NCBI RefSeq assembly: GCF_026460885.1
Contig: NZ_JAOVZW010000023.1
Coordinates: 1 to 64,000, forward strand
Direction: 5' to 3'
DNA: 64,000 bases
DNA from: Chryseobacterium formosum
Lineage (GTDB): Bacteria; Bacteroidota; Bacteroidia; Flavobacteriales; Weeksellaceae
Of this stretch, positions 1 to 8,345 are shown in pieces. The notes below the pieces were generated by a model. The model saw only the letters and a list, made by a program, of their open reading frames with translations, had not been told where the DNA came from and searched no databases. A program made the position numbers and the translations under genes. Position 1 is the first letter of the stretch. Every line of letters starts with the position of its first letter.

Positions 1-45
1 TGCTGATTACAAATCAGCTGCTCTAGCCAACTGAGCTATGGAAGC
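1..45 (-). tRNA. tRNA-Thr (anticodon UGU), 3' part cut off by window edge
   Basis: On the minus strand the 5' acceptor arm (GCTTCCA, starting at 45), the D stem and loop, and the complete anticodon stem-loop are present. The loop reads TTTGTAA inside a CTGA/TCAG stem, so the anticodon is TGU (Thr). The variable loop, T arm and 3' end lie beyond the left edge. Placement downstream of raiA/xerC matches the tRNA cluster that usually precedes tuf in Bacteroidota (recalled, not visible here). Confidence 0.93.
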
Positions 46-95
46 CTAATAAAACAAAAAGAATTCAAAAGATCTCTATTCCTTTTTTGCGTGTG

Positions 96-127
96 CAAAT
101 ATAGAACGGATTTTTTGAATTCTCAAA
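96..127 (-). promoter_or_regulatory. Bacteroidota-type promoter for the tRNA-Thr unit
   Basis: On the minus strand, TTTG (127-124) is followed after 20 nt by TATATTTG (103-96), a complete match to the -33/-7 consensus of the primary sigma factor of Bacteroidota. The predicted start near 90 lies about 45 nt before the mature tRNA 5' end, leaving a leader for RNase P to remove. Confidence 0.75.
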
Positions 128-156
128 CTTTTTAGAAAGTTTTTTTACTTTTTTTA

Positions 157-447
157 TTAAGCTAATTCTTTTTTCTTGATTAACAGTTTCTTAGCAGCAT
201 CAACGCATTGATCTAAACTCTCCTCAAAACTAATTGATGTTTTTTTAACCACGATATCGTCTCCCGGAACGACCAAAATCAACTCGGTGGTCTTATTTGA
301 TTTATCAGAATTGTTTTCAACTTTCAAAAACACTTTGCATTCTTGAATTTTGTCATAAAACGTTTCTAGTTTGCTTACCTTTTTGTCTACATGTGACTCT
401 AGAGGTTCGTGTGGAGTTAAGCCGATTGCTTGTACTGAAATCTTCAT
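157..447 (-). CDS. raiA: Ribosome hibernation-promoting factor, HPF/YfiA (RaiA) family, short form
   Basis: A 96-residue protein of the HPF/YfiA fold, which binds the 30S decoding region and helps store inactive ribosomes under starvation. The family pattern is visible: an N-terminal MKISVQAIGL strand, a conserved helix with VDKKVSKLETFYDKI, and a basic Lys-rich C-terminal helix (residues ~80-95). There is no long C-terminal dimerisation domain, so it is the short type. Its ATG overlaps the xerC stop as ATGA (447-444), so the two are translationally coupled and transcribed together. Confidence 0.9.
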   Translation of the reverse strand: MKISVQAIGLTPHEPLESHVDKKVSKLETFYDKIQECKVFLKVENNSDKSNKTTELILVVPGDDIVVKKTSISFEESLDQCVDAAKKLLIKKKELA

Positions 448-1331
448 AATTCTTCTTTTTTAATTGCTCTTGGATGAGCTTGATTAAACACTTTTTTCAA
501 CTGTTCTATATTGGCATTAGTGTACACTTGTGTGCTTGCAAGACTAGAATGACCCAATATTTTTTTTACTTTCGATATCTCTGCCCCATTGTCTAAAACA
601 TGCGTCGCGAAGCTGTGTCTTAAAATGTGAGGACTTCTTTTTTCTTTCGAAGTTACAAGACTAAGGTACTTATTAACTACTACATAGACAAATTTTTCTG
701 TGAGTTTTTTTCCCTTTTTATTGATAAAAAAATAGGATTTAAAATCATCCAATGGTTTTCTTATCCTTAGATAGTCTTTTAGTAAAGCACTTAAAGTTTC
801 AGAAATAGGTATATATCTTTCTTTATTACCTTTTCCTAAGATTTTAAGCTCATCTCCTTCTAAGTTTACACTTTCAAATATTAAGCCACAAAGTTCAGAT
901 TTTCGGATTCCGGTTTGGTATAAAGTTTCGACGATGGATTTTTCCAGCACATCTTCTACCTCATCAAAAATCTTAGTCTGTAAAACATGCATTTCTTCCT
1001 GTGAGATGGGAATTTGCTTTTCGGGATAGAATTTTAATGATGATATACTTTCTATAGGAGAAACTTTAATTTCACCCAGTTTTAAAAGAAAAAGGTAGAA
1101 ACTGCGAAGTGTAGAAAGTTTTCTGTTGATCGTTCTTTTAGAAATACCATTCTCACTGAGCTGAACAACAAAATTTCTGATTATTTTTTTATCAGCCTTA
1201 AGAATATCTTCGGAAGACTCCGTTTTAAGATAAAAAGAATAGAAGTCGTCGAGATCACGACGATAGCTTATAATAGTATGAGGCGAATACCTCTTCTCTA
1301 ATTGTAAATAGTCTAAAAATTTTTCTCGCAT
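444..1331 (-). CDS. xerC: Tyrosine recombinase XerC-like
   Basis: Site-specific tyrosine recombinase that resolves chromosome dimers. The N-terminal SAM-like core-binding domain (YSPHTIISYRRDL, residues ~15-90) is followed by the catalytic domain with the Arg box (YQTGIRKSELCGL), the catalytic Lys region (LGKGNKERYIP), the HILRHSFATH box, the LGHSSLASTQVYT box and its Tyr nucleophile. An upstream in-frame start at 1352 exists, but the MREKFLDYL start at 1331 gives the usual length of about 295 residues. It is first in an operon with raiA and lies just after the rpsU terminator. A near-consensus box TATATTTA at about 1346-1339 could be its promoter. Confidence 0.92.
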   Translation of the reverse strand: MREKFLDYLQLEKRYSPHTIISYRRDLDDFYSFYLKTESSEDILKADKKIIRNFVVQLSENGISKRTINRKLSTLRSFYLFLLKLGEIKVSPIESISSLKFYPEKQIPISQEEMHVLQTKIFDEVEDVLEKSIVETLYQTGIRKSELCGLIFESVNLEGDELKILGKGNKERYIPISETLSALLKDYLRIRKPLDDFKSYFFINKKGKKLTEKFVYVVVNKYLSLVTSKEKRSPHILRHSFATHVLDNGAEISKVKKILGHSSLASTQVYTNANIEQLKKVFNQAHPRAIKKEEL

Positions 1332-1352
1332 ACTTTTGTAAATATAAAACAA

Positions 1353-1390
1353 AAATCACTTCTTAAATATAACTATTTAAGAAGTGATTT
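1353..1390 (-). terminator. Rho-independent terminator of rpsU
   Basis: A perfect 17-bp inverted repeat (1353-1369 and 1374-1390) with a 4-nt loop. On the minus strand it is followed by a T-rich run. It separates rpsU from the xerC-raiA unit. Confidence 0.85.
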
Positions 1391-1412
1391 AGTATGTGTT
1401 TAAGAAAATATC

Positions 1413-1610
1413 TTAAGCTTGCTCTTCCTTGCTTAATCCTCTTTGTTTATAAGCCGCTTTTAATCTAGCTTGTCTAAGAGTTACAGAAGGCTTAATAAAA
1501 GCTTGTCTTGATCTTAATTGACGAACAGTACCTGTTTTGTCAAATTTTCTTTTATATTTTTTTAACGCTCTGTCGATAGACTCTCCGTCTTTTACTGGAA
1601 TTATTAACAT
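1413..1610 (-). CDS. rpsU: 30S ribosomal protein bS21
   Basis: A 65-residue basic protein with the bS21 signature (IDRALKKYKRK, then RQLRSRQAF and the R/K-rich helices). It belongs to the 30S platform next to the 16S rRNA 3' end. In flavobacteria bS21, with bS18 and bS6, is known to hide the anti-Shine-Dalgarno sequence on the ribosome. The leader here is only about 18 nt and contains GAG nine bases before the ATG, one of few SD-like sequences in the window; this could serve autoregulation by bS21 (inference). It has its own promoter and a strong terminator. Confidence 0.95.
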   Translation of the reverse strand: MLIIPVKDGESIDRALKKYKRKFDKTGTVRQLRSRQAFIKPSVTLRQARLKAAYKQRGLSKEEQA

Positions 1611-1633
1611 ATATTACATCTCATTTTGGATTG

Positions 1634-1664
1634 CAAAACTAAGCGTTTTTTATTAAACTGCAAA
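1634..1664 (-). promoter_or_regulatory. Promoter of rpsU
   Basis: On the minus strand TTTG (1664-1661) is followed after 19 nt by TAGTTTTG (1641-1634). Both boxes and the spacing fit the Bacteroidota consensus. The predicted start near 1628 gives a leader of about 18 nt. Confidence 0.75.
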
Positions 1665-2032
1665 CTTTATGGGATAAAAATATTCATTTTTTATTTATTT
1701 AAATATTTAAGATCAAAAGAAAACCCTTTATGACAAGGCATTTTGAAAGGATTTTATTAATTCAAATGAAATCAATAAAATTTTTACTTTTACATACCAT
1801 ATTTATTTTAGATTTGTAAATTATTTTAAACAACTAAAAACCAATACTTAAACCATAACTAAACAATCATGAGGACGCTACAACACGCTCTAAATCACAT
1901 ATAAAATTCTACACTTTAGAATAATTTCATTTATTTTGATCAATCATTACTACTCTTTTAACAGCTCTTTTATTTAAAATAAGAGAGAAATAAGAGGAAA
2001 CTTTAGTTAAAAATACAAATAAAACTTTCTAT
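1665..2032. other. AT-rich intergenic region between rpsU and the T9SS protein gene
   Basis: About 370 bases between divergently transcribed genes. I see no coding region, RNA gene or clear hairpin. The promoter of the downstream plus-strand gene must lie here, but no good TAnnTTTG box stands out near its start. Confidence 0.5.
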
Positions 2033-5000
2033 ATGATGAAAAAACTACTTTCTTCATTACTAATCATCTTCCATATTTTTGCATTTGCACAAGAGGATTG
2101 TATTTCTGCAATTACCGTGTGTGGAAATTCGAGCATCAATTACACTCCTGTCGGAATTGGAAACATCAACGAAACACTTGGAGGTTGCCTTTCCTACGAA
2201 AATCACTCGGTATGGTATAAATTTACAATTGCAACAAGCGGAACGCTTACTTTCGATCTTGCTCCAACCGGACCTGTTGATTATGACTGGGCAATCTATG
2301 GACCAAACGTAACCTGTGCAAACCGAGGCACACCAATAAGATGTAATGCTTCTGGGAATTTCACCAACACAGGGATGAATATGACCAATACCAACATTAC
2401 TTCCGGAGCAGGAAATACGAATCCTTACTGTAGATATATGGATGTTGTCGCAGGACAAACCTATTATTTATATGTTGATAATTGGTCAACCACGATATAT
2501 ACATTTAATTTAACATGGGGAGGAACAGCAACTTTTGTATCTCCTTTCACCAATTCAACGACCGCTCCGAATCCTTTTATTCCACCAGGATCAGCGGGAC
2601 CGAATCCCGGTTCTCCGAGAGAAATCGATATTTGCGGAAATAATACAACTTTTAATTTCAATTCTTTATCGCCCGGAATAATTAATGGAAATCCTAACTT
2701 TGTTGTCAATTACTACAGTACAGCAAACAATGCGGCAACAGGAACAAATCCTATTACAGCTCCAACAACAGTAAATACTTCTACAACTTATTACTACAGT
2801 ATTAGTTATCAAGACTTGACTAACCCAACAAGTGCAGCCAATTCTTGCAAACAAACCAATGCTATTATTTTCAAAGACAAAAGTTTAACTGCTTCAATCA
2901 CAGCATCTGCAACAAAATTGTGTGTTGGCGGAAATGTTACCTTAACATCAAGTAATTCCACAGGAAATACCTGGTCGACAGGAGCAACGACTCAATCTAT
3001 CACGGTAACAGCTCCCGGAACTTACACTTTAACAAGTACAAACGGAATCTGTACAAGCCCGCAAGCTTCAGTAGTCATCACTCAAGACACTGATCCGAAT
3101 CCACAGATTGCAGGAAATTTAACTTTATGTGAAGCGACTTCAACAACGCTTACAGCTACTTCAACAGGAACCGGAAATACTTATTTATGGTCAACAGGAG
3201 CAACAACTCCAGCAATTACCGTAACAACTCCAGGAAACTATACAGTAACCGTAAAAACTCCGGCAAATTGTACGTATACAAAGTCTGTCAATGTTGTTCA
3301 AGGTGTGGTTCCAGTAGTACAAAATGCAACCTTAACGAATTGTTCTAATACAACTACAGCAGTATTTAATTTAACTACAGCTCAACCAAATATCAGTACA
3401 ACTCCAGGAGTTTCTTTTGATTATTATTTAAATCAAGCAGATGCATTGGCAGGAAACACAAGCACAATAGCAACTCCAACAACTCATACTTCCGGAAACG
3501 CAACAATTTACGTAAGAGTAAAATCCGGAACCTGCGCAAAAGTTGCATCATTACAATTAAACGTCTCCCAACTTCCAGCTCCTACAATTACGAGCACTTC
3601 TTCAGCAATCTGCTTTGGAGGAAACGTAACGTTAACATCCAGCGCAACAACAGGAAATACATGGTCAAACGGAGCAACAACACAATCTATCACCGCAACG
3701 ACAGCGGGAACTTATTCTGTAACAACTTCAAACGGAATCTGTACAAGCCTTCCAGCTTCAATAACCTTAACAGCAGAAAGCGATCCAAATCTTCAGATTG
3801 TGGGTAACCTTATTATTTGTAGCTCACCATCCGTTTTAACAGCAACTTCGAATGGAACCGGAAATACTTATTTATGGTCAACAGGAGTTACAGGAAACAC
3901 GATTTCAGTTTCTACACCCGGAATTTACTCAGTGACCGTTACAACACCTGCAAGCTGTCAATACACAAAATCTGTAACACTAACACAAGGAACAGTTCCT
4001 GTTGTGCAAAATTCATCTTTAAATTTATGCTCAACGACTAATACAGGAACATTTAATTTAACATCGGCTCAACCTAATATTAGTACAACTTCTGGAGTAA
4101 CTTTTAGTTATTATTTAAATCAAGCAGATGCTTTAGCTGGAAACGGTAATATAATTACAACTCCAACAACCCATACTTCAGGAAATGCAACTATTTATGT
4201 TTTGGTTAAAACAGGTTCTTGTTCAAAAGTCGCAGAATTGCAATTAATCGTTAACTTAACACCAATTACTACAATTTCAAGCTCATCTAATGCAATTTGC
4301 AGCAACAATCCCGTTGTTTTAACCTCAAATTTCGCCACAGGAAACACTTGGTCTAATGGAGCAACAACTCAATCAATAACCGTTTCTACACCCGGAACAT
4401 ATTCTTTAACTAACAATAACGGAACCTGCACAAGCCTCCCTGTTTCGATAAATATTACTCAAGGAGTAGATCCGAATGTTCAAATTTCAGGAACGTTGAC
4501 ATTCTGCGAAGGCAATTCAACAACATTAACCGCAACAGCAAACGGAACAGGAAATACATTCCTTTGGTCAAACGGAGCCACCACAACTACAACAACTGTA
4601 AATACTCCGGGAAATCATAGTGTGACAGTAACAACTCCAAACGGTTGTCAATACACGAAAACAGTGACTACAATAATGGATCCTGCAATTTTCGTCAACA
4701 TTAATGCACCGGGAGAAATAAATTGTACCAATACACAAATTACCTTAAATGCAACGTCTTCAGTTTATCAAGCCGGAGCAACATTCTTATGGACCGCAAC
4801 AGGAGGCGGAAATATTGTTTCGGGAGCAAATACATTAACTCCAATTGTAAACACCGCAGGAACTTATACTTTAACAATTACAAGCGCAACCACAAATGGA
4901 TGTACAAAGCAAGCTTCAATAACGGTTATTAAAAATATCACTCCGCCAGTAATTAATATTTCAGCTCCAAAACTGACAATATGTAAAGGTGAGTCCATTA

Positions 5001-5860
5001 CACTTACCGCAGTTGGAGCCAATACTTACACATGGACAGGATTGCCAGGAAACGGAAGTACACAAACCGTTTCACCAACATCTACAACAACTTATACCGT
5101 TACAGGAATAGGATTAAATGGATGTTCAGCAACTACATCAGCAACAATAACGATAACTGTAGTTCCAGAAATTGCTTCAACTCTGCATAATATAGAAATC
5201 TGTAAAGGTGATAAAGGAACTTTAGATGCAGGAGCAGGACCAAACTACACTTACATATGGAGCACAGGAGCAACAACACAAACAATAAGCACAGCAACAG
5301 CGGGAGTTTATTCTGTAACAATCAACAATGGAGTTTGCTCAAAAACTTTTACAGCAACAGTAGGATATATTGTAACACCAGAAATAACAGAAATTACTTA
5401 CACTAATAACATTTTAACCATTACTGTTAAAAATAAAGGAACCTTACCTATTGAATATTCTATAGATAATGGCGTAACGTGGCAAACATCAAATGTTTTC
5501 AACGTAATGAAAAACACAAAATATTCTATTAAATTAAAATATCGAGGTGTTGCTTGTGAAACTTCCGCAGAGTATTATACATTTTTCATGACCAATGTTA
5601 TCACTCCAAACAGCGATGGCAAAAATGATGTCATTGATTTCAGCGAAATCAGCAAATATGGAAATTTTGAAGGGGATATTTTTGACAGATACGGGAAATC
5701 TGTATTTAAAGCTTCAACTAAAACTCCGATTTGGGATGGCAAATACCTTGGAAGACCTTTACCTACAGAAACTTATTGGTATAAATTATATTGGGAAGAC
5801 AAAATCACCAAAAAACCGGTACAAATAAACGGTTGGATTTTACTTAAAAATAGAGATTAA
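2033..5860 (+). CDS. Large secreted protein with type B T9SS C-terminal (gliding-motility-associated) domain
   Basis: 1275 residues. An N-terminal signal peptide (MMKKLLSSLLIIFHIFAFAQ) precedes a domain like those bound at the start of Bacteroidota adhesins (CISAITVCGNSS, residues ~22-160). A long Ser/Thr/Asn-rich stretch of Ig/PKD-like beta modules follows, built on repeats (WSTGATTQSITVTAPGTY and relatives). The C-terminal ~85 residues (NVITPNSDGKNDVIDF...YWYKLYWED...GWILLKN) are the gliding motility-associated C-terminal domain that directs type IX secretion, type B. It is probably a cell-surface or released adhesin or matrix protein; the substrate is unknown. Two adjacent ATGs (2033 and 2036) are possible starts. 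A hairpin terminator follows at 5884. Confidence 0.9.
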   Translation: MMKKLLSSLLIIFHIFAFAQEDCISAITVCGNSSINYTPVGIGNINETLGGCLSYENHSVWYKFTIATSGTLTFDLAPTGPVDYDWAIYGPNVTCANRGTPIRCNASGNFTNTGMNMTNTNITSGAGNTNPYCRYMDVVAGQTYYLYVDNWSTTIYTFNLTWGGTATFVSPFTNSTTAPNPFIPPGSAGPNPGSPREIDICGNNTTFNFNSLSPGIINGNPNFVVNYYSTANNAATGTNPITAPTTVNTSTTYYYSISYQDLTNPTSAANSCKQTNAIIFKDKSLTASITASATKLCVGGNVTLTSSNSTGNTWSTGATTQSITVTAPGTYTLTSTNGICTSPQASVVITQDTDPNPQIAGNLTLCEATSTTLTATSTGTGNTYLWSTGATTPAITVTTPGNYTVTVKTPANCTYTKSVNVVQGVVPVVQNATLTNCSNTTTAVFNLTTAQPNISTTPGVSFDYYLNQADALAGNTSTIATPTTHTSGNATIYVRVKSGTCAKVASLQLNVSQLPAPTITSTSSAICFGGNVTLTSSATTGNTWSNGATTQSITATTAGTYSVTTSNGICTSLPASITLTAESDPNLQIVGNLIICSSPSVLTATSNGTGNTYLWSTGVTGNTISVSTPGIYSVTVTTPASCQYTKSVTLTQGTVPVVQNSSLNLCSTTNTGTFNLTSAQPNISTTSGVTFSYYLNQADALAGNGNIITTPTTHTSGNATIYVLVKTGSCSKVAELQLIVNLTPITTISSSSNAICSNNPVVLTSNFATGNTWSNGATTQSITVSTPGTYSLTNNNGTCTSLPVSINITQGVDPNVQISGTLTFCEGNSTTLTATANGTGNTFLWSNGATTTTTTVNTPGNHSVTVTTPNGCQYTKTVTTIMDPAIFVNINAPGEINCTNTQITLNATSSVYQAGATFLWTATGGGNIVSGANTLTPIVNTAGTYTLTITSATTNGCTKQASITVIKNITPPVINISAPKLTICKGESITLTAVGANTYTWTGLPGNGSTQTVSPTSTTTYTVTGIGLNGCSATTSATITITVVPEIASTLHNIEICKGDKGTLDAGAGPNYTYIWSTGATTQTISTATAGVYSVTINNGVCSKTFTATVGYIVTPEITEITYTNNILTITVKNKGTLPIEYSIDNGVTWQTSNVFNVMKNTKYSIKLKYRGVACETSAEYYTFFMTNVITPNSDGKNDVIDFSEISKYGNFEGDIFDRYGKSVFKASTKTPIWDGKYLGRPLPTETYWYKLYWEDKITKKPVQINGWILLKNRD
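2920..4670 (+). repeat. Tandem coding repeats of about 687 nt (229 residues) in the T9SS type B gene
   Basis: The sequence around GNTWSxGATTQSIT recurs near 2960, 3650 and 4340, a period of about 687 nt. Each full unit has three modules: TGNTWS.GATTQSI; GTGNTYLWSTG followed by YTKSV; and VPVVQNxxL...YYLNQADALAG...ATIYV. The third unit lacks the last module. Nucleotide identity between units is high enough to allow recombination and copy-number change. Confidence 0.8.
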
Positions 5861-5878
5861 GGTTGAGGCTAAGATTGA
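5855..5878. repeat. Hexanucleotide tandem array (GATTAA/GGTTGA/GGCTAA/GATTGA)
   Basis: Four in-phase 6-nt units of the form GRYTRA start in the stop codon region of the T9SS gene. Related hexamer arrays occur at 15840-15857 and, on the other strand, at 15935-15964. Confidence 0.6.
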
Positions 5879-5883
5879 GTTTT

Positions 5884-5917
5884 AAAAAAGTGTCGGAAAA
5901 ATTCTTGACACTTTTTT
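5884..5917 (+). terminator. Terminator of the T9SS type B gene
   Basis: Inverted repeat AAAAAAGTGTC (5884-5894) and GACACTTTTTT (5907-5917) with a 12-nt loop, followed by further T residues. Confidence 0.8.
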
Positions 5918-5974
5918 ATTACAATTCTTCACTACAATTTCTATAATCACTAAATTTAAATAACCAACCACAAT

Positions 5975-6072
5975 TTAGCCCCGATGGAAACGACATCCTT
6001 TTTTGTGGCGGACGGAACGAAGAGGAGACCGCTGCAAAAAAGATATAGTGGACAGCGGGAAATAGCTCCTAA
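5975..6072. repeat. Structured intergenic element, probably an interspersed flavobacterial repeat
   Basis: Unusually GC-rich for an intergenic region here. A 13-bp hairpin is visible (TTTTTTGTGGCGG 5999-6011 pairing with CCGCTGCAAAAAA 6029-6041, two G-U pairs), flanked by an outer CCCG/CGGG pairing. The ends resemble, from memory, a common unannotated element in flavobacterial genomes (TAGCCCxGAT ... AGCGGGAAATAGCTCC). No coding sequence fits. The strand of any transcript is unknown. Confidence 0.5.
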
Positions 6073-6130
6073 AATAAATTTTAAATATTAAAAAACAAGA
6101 TCAATATTAAGAGAATTTAAACAAAAGTAG

Positions 6131-6138
6131 TATCTTTG
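6131..6138 (+). promoter_or_regulatory. -7 box (TATCTTTG) of tmRNA promoter
   Basis: TATCTTTG matches TAnnTTTG and lies 16 nt before the mature tmRNA 5' end. No clear -33 TTTG is seen. Confidence 0.65.
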
Positions 6139-6153
6139 CAATCACTTTAACAT

Positions 6154-6550
6154 GGGGTTGACTGGTTTCGACAGCAAGGTCAATGGGTAAGTAAGCATGC
6201 AGAGAACCGTAGCGCGATCTCTTAAATCCCTTGCTACAAAATTTTAACTGGCAACGAAGAGTTCGCTCTTGCAGCTTAATCCGAATAAAGTAAGATTTCA
6301 AGCGCTTTCCCGAAGATAGTAAGGAAGCAAGATGTCTCACAAATGCTCTGTTTTGCGGCGTTTGATTCTGAGATATAGTAATGCAGAAATAAGGTTTTGG
6401 GAGCTTTGACCAAAACTCGAAAAATTCAGAAGCTAAGATTTAAGTTGGGTGTTTGCTCTCTGCTTAAGTTCGAAAACCAATAGTAAAATAAGCATGTAGA
6501 AATCTTATGTATTGCTTGTTTGGACGAGGGTTCGAATCCCTCCAACTCCA
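6154..6550 (+). ncRNA. ssrA: Transfer-messenger RNA (tmRNA)
   Basis: Rescues stalled ribosomes by trans-translation with SmpB. The 5' acceptor GGGGTTG (6154-6160) pairs with CAACTCC (6543-6549; one G-U), and the T arm with GGTTCGAATCC lies near the 3' end. The mRNA-like region reads GGC AAC GAA GAG TTC GCT CTT GCA GCT TAA (6250-6279), giving the tag GNEEFALAA with the usual ALAA degradation signal. The 3' CCA is not encoded. It is single-piece, not permuted, and about 397 nt long. Confidence 0.95.
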
Positions 6551-6560
6551 CTTTTAAACT

Positions 6561-6613
6561 AAAAGAGAATTTGTAAATTATTGAATTTTAAATAATTACA
6601 TTTTCTCTTTTTT
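6561..6613 (+). terminator. tmRNA terminator
   Basis: A long interrupted hairpin: AAAAGAGAA (6561-6569) pairs with TTCTCTTTT (6603-6611), with further A/T pairing inside, then a T run. Confidence 0.7.
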
Positions 6614-6781
6614 ATTTTTAGGCAATGTGCGGTAAACAACTTCTATTATCCTAATAAATATATGTTAAAATTAAGCAAATATAAAGTCCTGATTACGAAA
6701 AGACTATCTCAAAATACGAGAAATTATCATTTCTCTGGCCACAAAAAAGATTAAAAAAATGTTTTATCGTAAAGAATTTTA

Positions 6782-6789
6782 TATATTTG
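6782..6789 (+). promoter_or_regulatory. -7 box (TATATTTG) for the acpP operon
   Basis: A TAnnTTTG match about 33 nt before the acpP ATG. A -33 TTTG is not evident. Confidence 0.55.
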
Positions 6790-6821
6790 CACCATCTAAC
6801 AATTAAAAAAAATAATTTACT

Positions 6822-7061
6822 ATGTCAGACATTGCATCAAGAGTAAAAGCTATCATCGCTGATAAGCTTGACGTTGAAGAAACAGAAGTAACTCCTGAGG
6901 CTAGCTTCACAAATGATTTAGGAGCAGACTCTCTGGATACAGTTGAACTTATCATGGAATTCGAAAAAGAATTTAACATTCAGATTCCTGATGATCAAGC
7001 TGAAAAAATTACTACTGTAGGGCACGCTATCGCTTATATAGAAGAAGTAGTAAATAAATAA
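6822..7061 (+). CDS. acpP: Acyl carrier protein
   Basis: 79 residues, acidic, four-helix carrier of growing acyl chains in type II fatty acid synthesis. The phosphopantetheine attachment motif GADSLDTVEL places the modified serine at residue 37. First gene of the operon acpP-fabF-rnc-IPExxxVDY-pyk; fabF begins 29 nt downstream, the common pairing of these two genes. Confidence 0.97.
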   Translation: MSDIASRVKAIIADKLDVEETEVTPEASFTNDLGADSLDTVELIMEFEKEFNIQIPDDQAEKITTVGHAIAYIEEVVNK

Positions 7062-7090
7062 TATTCTTCAACAGAAAATTTTAAAAGTTT

Positions 7091-8335
7091 ATGGAATTAA
7101 AAAGAGTAGTTGTAACTGGTTTTGGCGCAATAACACCGGTCGGTAATAATGCGAATGAATACTGGGAAAGTCTTGTAAAAGGCGAGAGCGGAGCCGCTCC
7201 TATTACTCTTTTTGATGCCACAAACTTCAAAACAAGATTCGCTTGCGAGGTGAAAAACTTCAATCCATTAGATCATTTCGATAAGAAAGAAGCTAAGAAA
7301 ATGGATAGAAACACTCAGCTTGGGATGGTTGCTGCCAGAGAAGCAGTAAGTCATTCAAAAATCATGGAAGATAATGTTGATAAAAACAGAGTCGGAGTGA
7401 TTTGGGGATCAGGAATTGGTGGTCTAGAAACTTTCGAAACCGAAGTTTTGGGTTGGGCAAATACAGACATCCCAAGATTTAACCCTTTTTTTATTCCTAA
7501 AATGATTGCGGACATTACACCGGGGCATATCTCTATTGAATACGGTTTCCACGGTCCCAATTATACTACAGTTTCTGCTTGTGCTTCATCAGCAAATGCA
7601 TTAATTGATTCTAAAATGCTTATTCAGTTAGGTAAAGCAGACGTTATCGTTTGTGGAGGTTCTGAAGCTGCCGTTACGGCAAGTGGTGTTGGAGGATTTA
7701 ATGCAATGATGGCACTTTCTACAAGAAACGAAGATCCTACAACTGCATCAAGACCTTTTGACAAAGACAGAGATGGATTTGTTTTAGGTGAAGGAGCGGG
7801 TTGTATCATCCTTGAAGAGTACGAACACGCTGTGAAGCGTGGTGCAACAATCTATGCTGAATTATTAGGTGGCGGTATGAGTGCAGATGCACATCACATG
7901 ACGGCACCACATCCTGAAGGTTTAGGAGCTTATTTAGTAATGAAAAATTGTCTGGAAGATGCAGGATTAACTGCTAATGATGTAGACCATATCAATATGC
8001 ACGGTACGTCTACTCCATTAGGAGACATTGCAGAATCTAGCGCAATTTCAAGATTATTGGGTGAGCACGCTTATGACATTCAGATTAATTCTACAAAATC
8101 AATGACAGGTCACCTTTTGGGTGCAGCCGGAGTTATTGAAGCCATTGCTGCTATAGGAACTATTATTCATGGTATTGTTCCTCCTACAATCAACCATTTT
8201 ACTGATGATGAGAACATCGACAGCAGATTAAATTTCACATTTAACACCGCTGCAAAAAAAGATGTAAAAGTTGCCATGAGTAATACCTTTGGATTTGGTG
8301 GGCACAATGCTTGCGTTCTGTTTAAGAAAATCTAA
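7091..8335 (+). CDS. fabF: Beta-ketoacyl-ACP synthase II
   Basis: 414 residues, normal for KAS II. It condenses malonyl-ACP with acyl-ACP to lengthen fatty acids. The catalytic triad is visible: Cys164 in VSACASSANA, His304 in INMHGTSTPLGD and His341 in MTGHLLGAAG. The C-terminal SNTFGFGGHNA motif is intact. Follows acpP and precedes rnc by 10 nt. Confidence 0.97.
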   Translation: MELKRVVVTGFGAITPVGNNANEYWESLVKGESGAAPITLFDATNFKTRFACEVKNFNPLDHFDKKEAKKMDRNTQLGMVAAREAVSHSKIMEDNVDKNRVGVIWGSGIGGLETFETEVLGWANTDIPRFNPFFIPKMIADITPGHISIEYGFHGPNYTTVSACASSANALIDSKMLIQLGKADVIVCGGSEAAVTASGVGGFNAMMALSTRNEDPTTASRPFDKDRDGFVLGEGAGCIILEEYEHAVKRGATIYAELLGGGMSADAHHMTAPHPEGLGAYLVMKNCLEDAGLTANDVDHINMHGTSTPLGDIAESSAISRLLGEHAYDIQINSTKSMTGHLLGAAGVIEAIAAIGTIIHGIVPPTINHFTDDENIDSRLNFTFNTAAKKDVKVAMSNTFGFGGHNACVLFKKI

Positions 8336-8345
8336 TTATTACTGA

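Noticed and set aside
444..1352. Phage or integron integrase
   Set aside because: The recombinase has the length and neighbours of housekeeping XerC; no attachment site, cassette or phage gene is near.
2060..2854. Several frames of 61-132 residues opposite the T9SS type B gene
   Set aside because: They are Cys- and Ser-rich shadows of the repeat-bearing coding strand and lack promoters or family features.
2920..4670. Possible CRISPR-like array
   Set aside because: The regular repeats are ~687 nt long and in frame within one gene, with no short repeat-spacer pattern.
6107..6340. 77-residue minus-strand frame
   Set aside because: It lies over tmRNA and its promoter; its composition follows the RNA sequence and no protein family fits.
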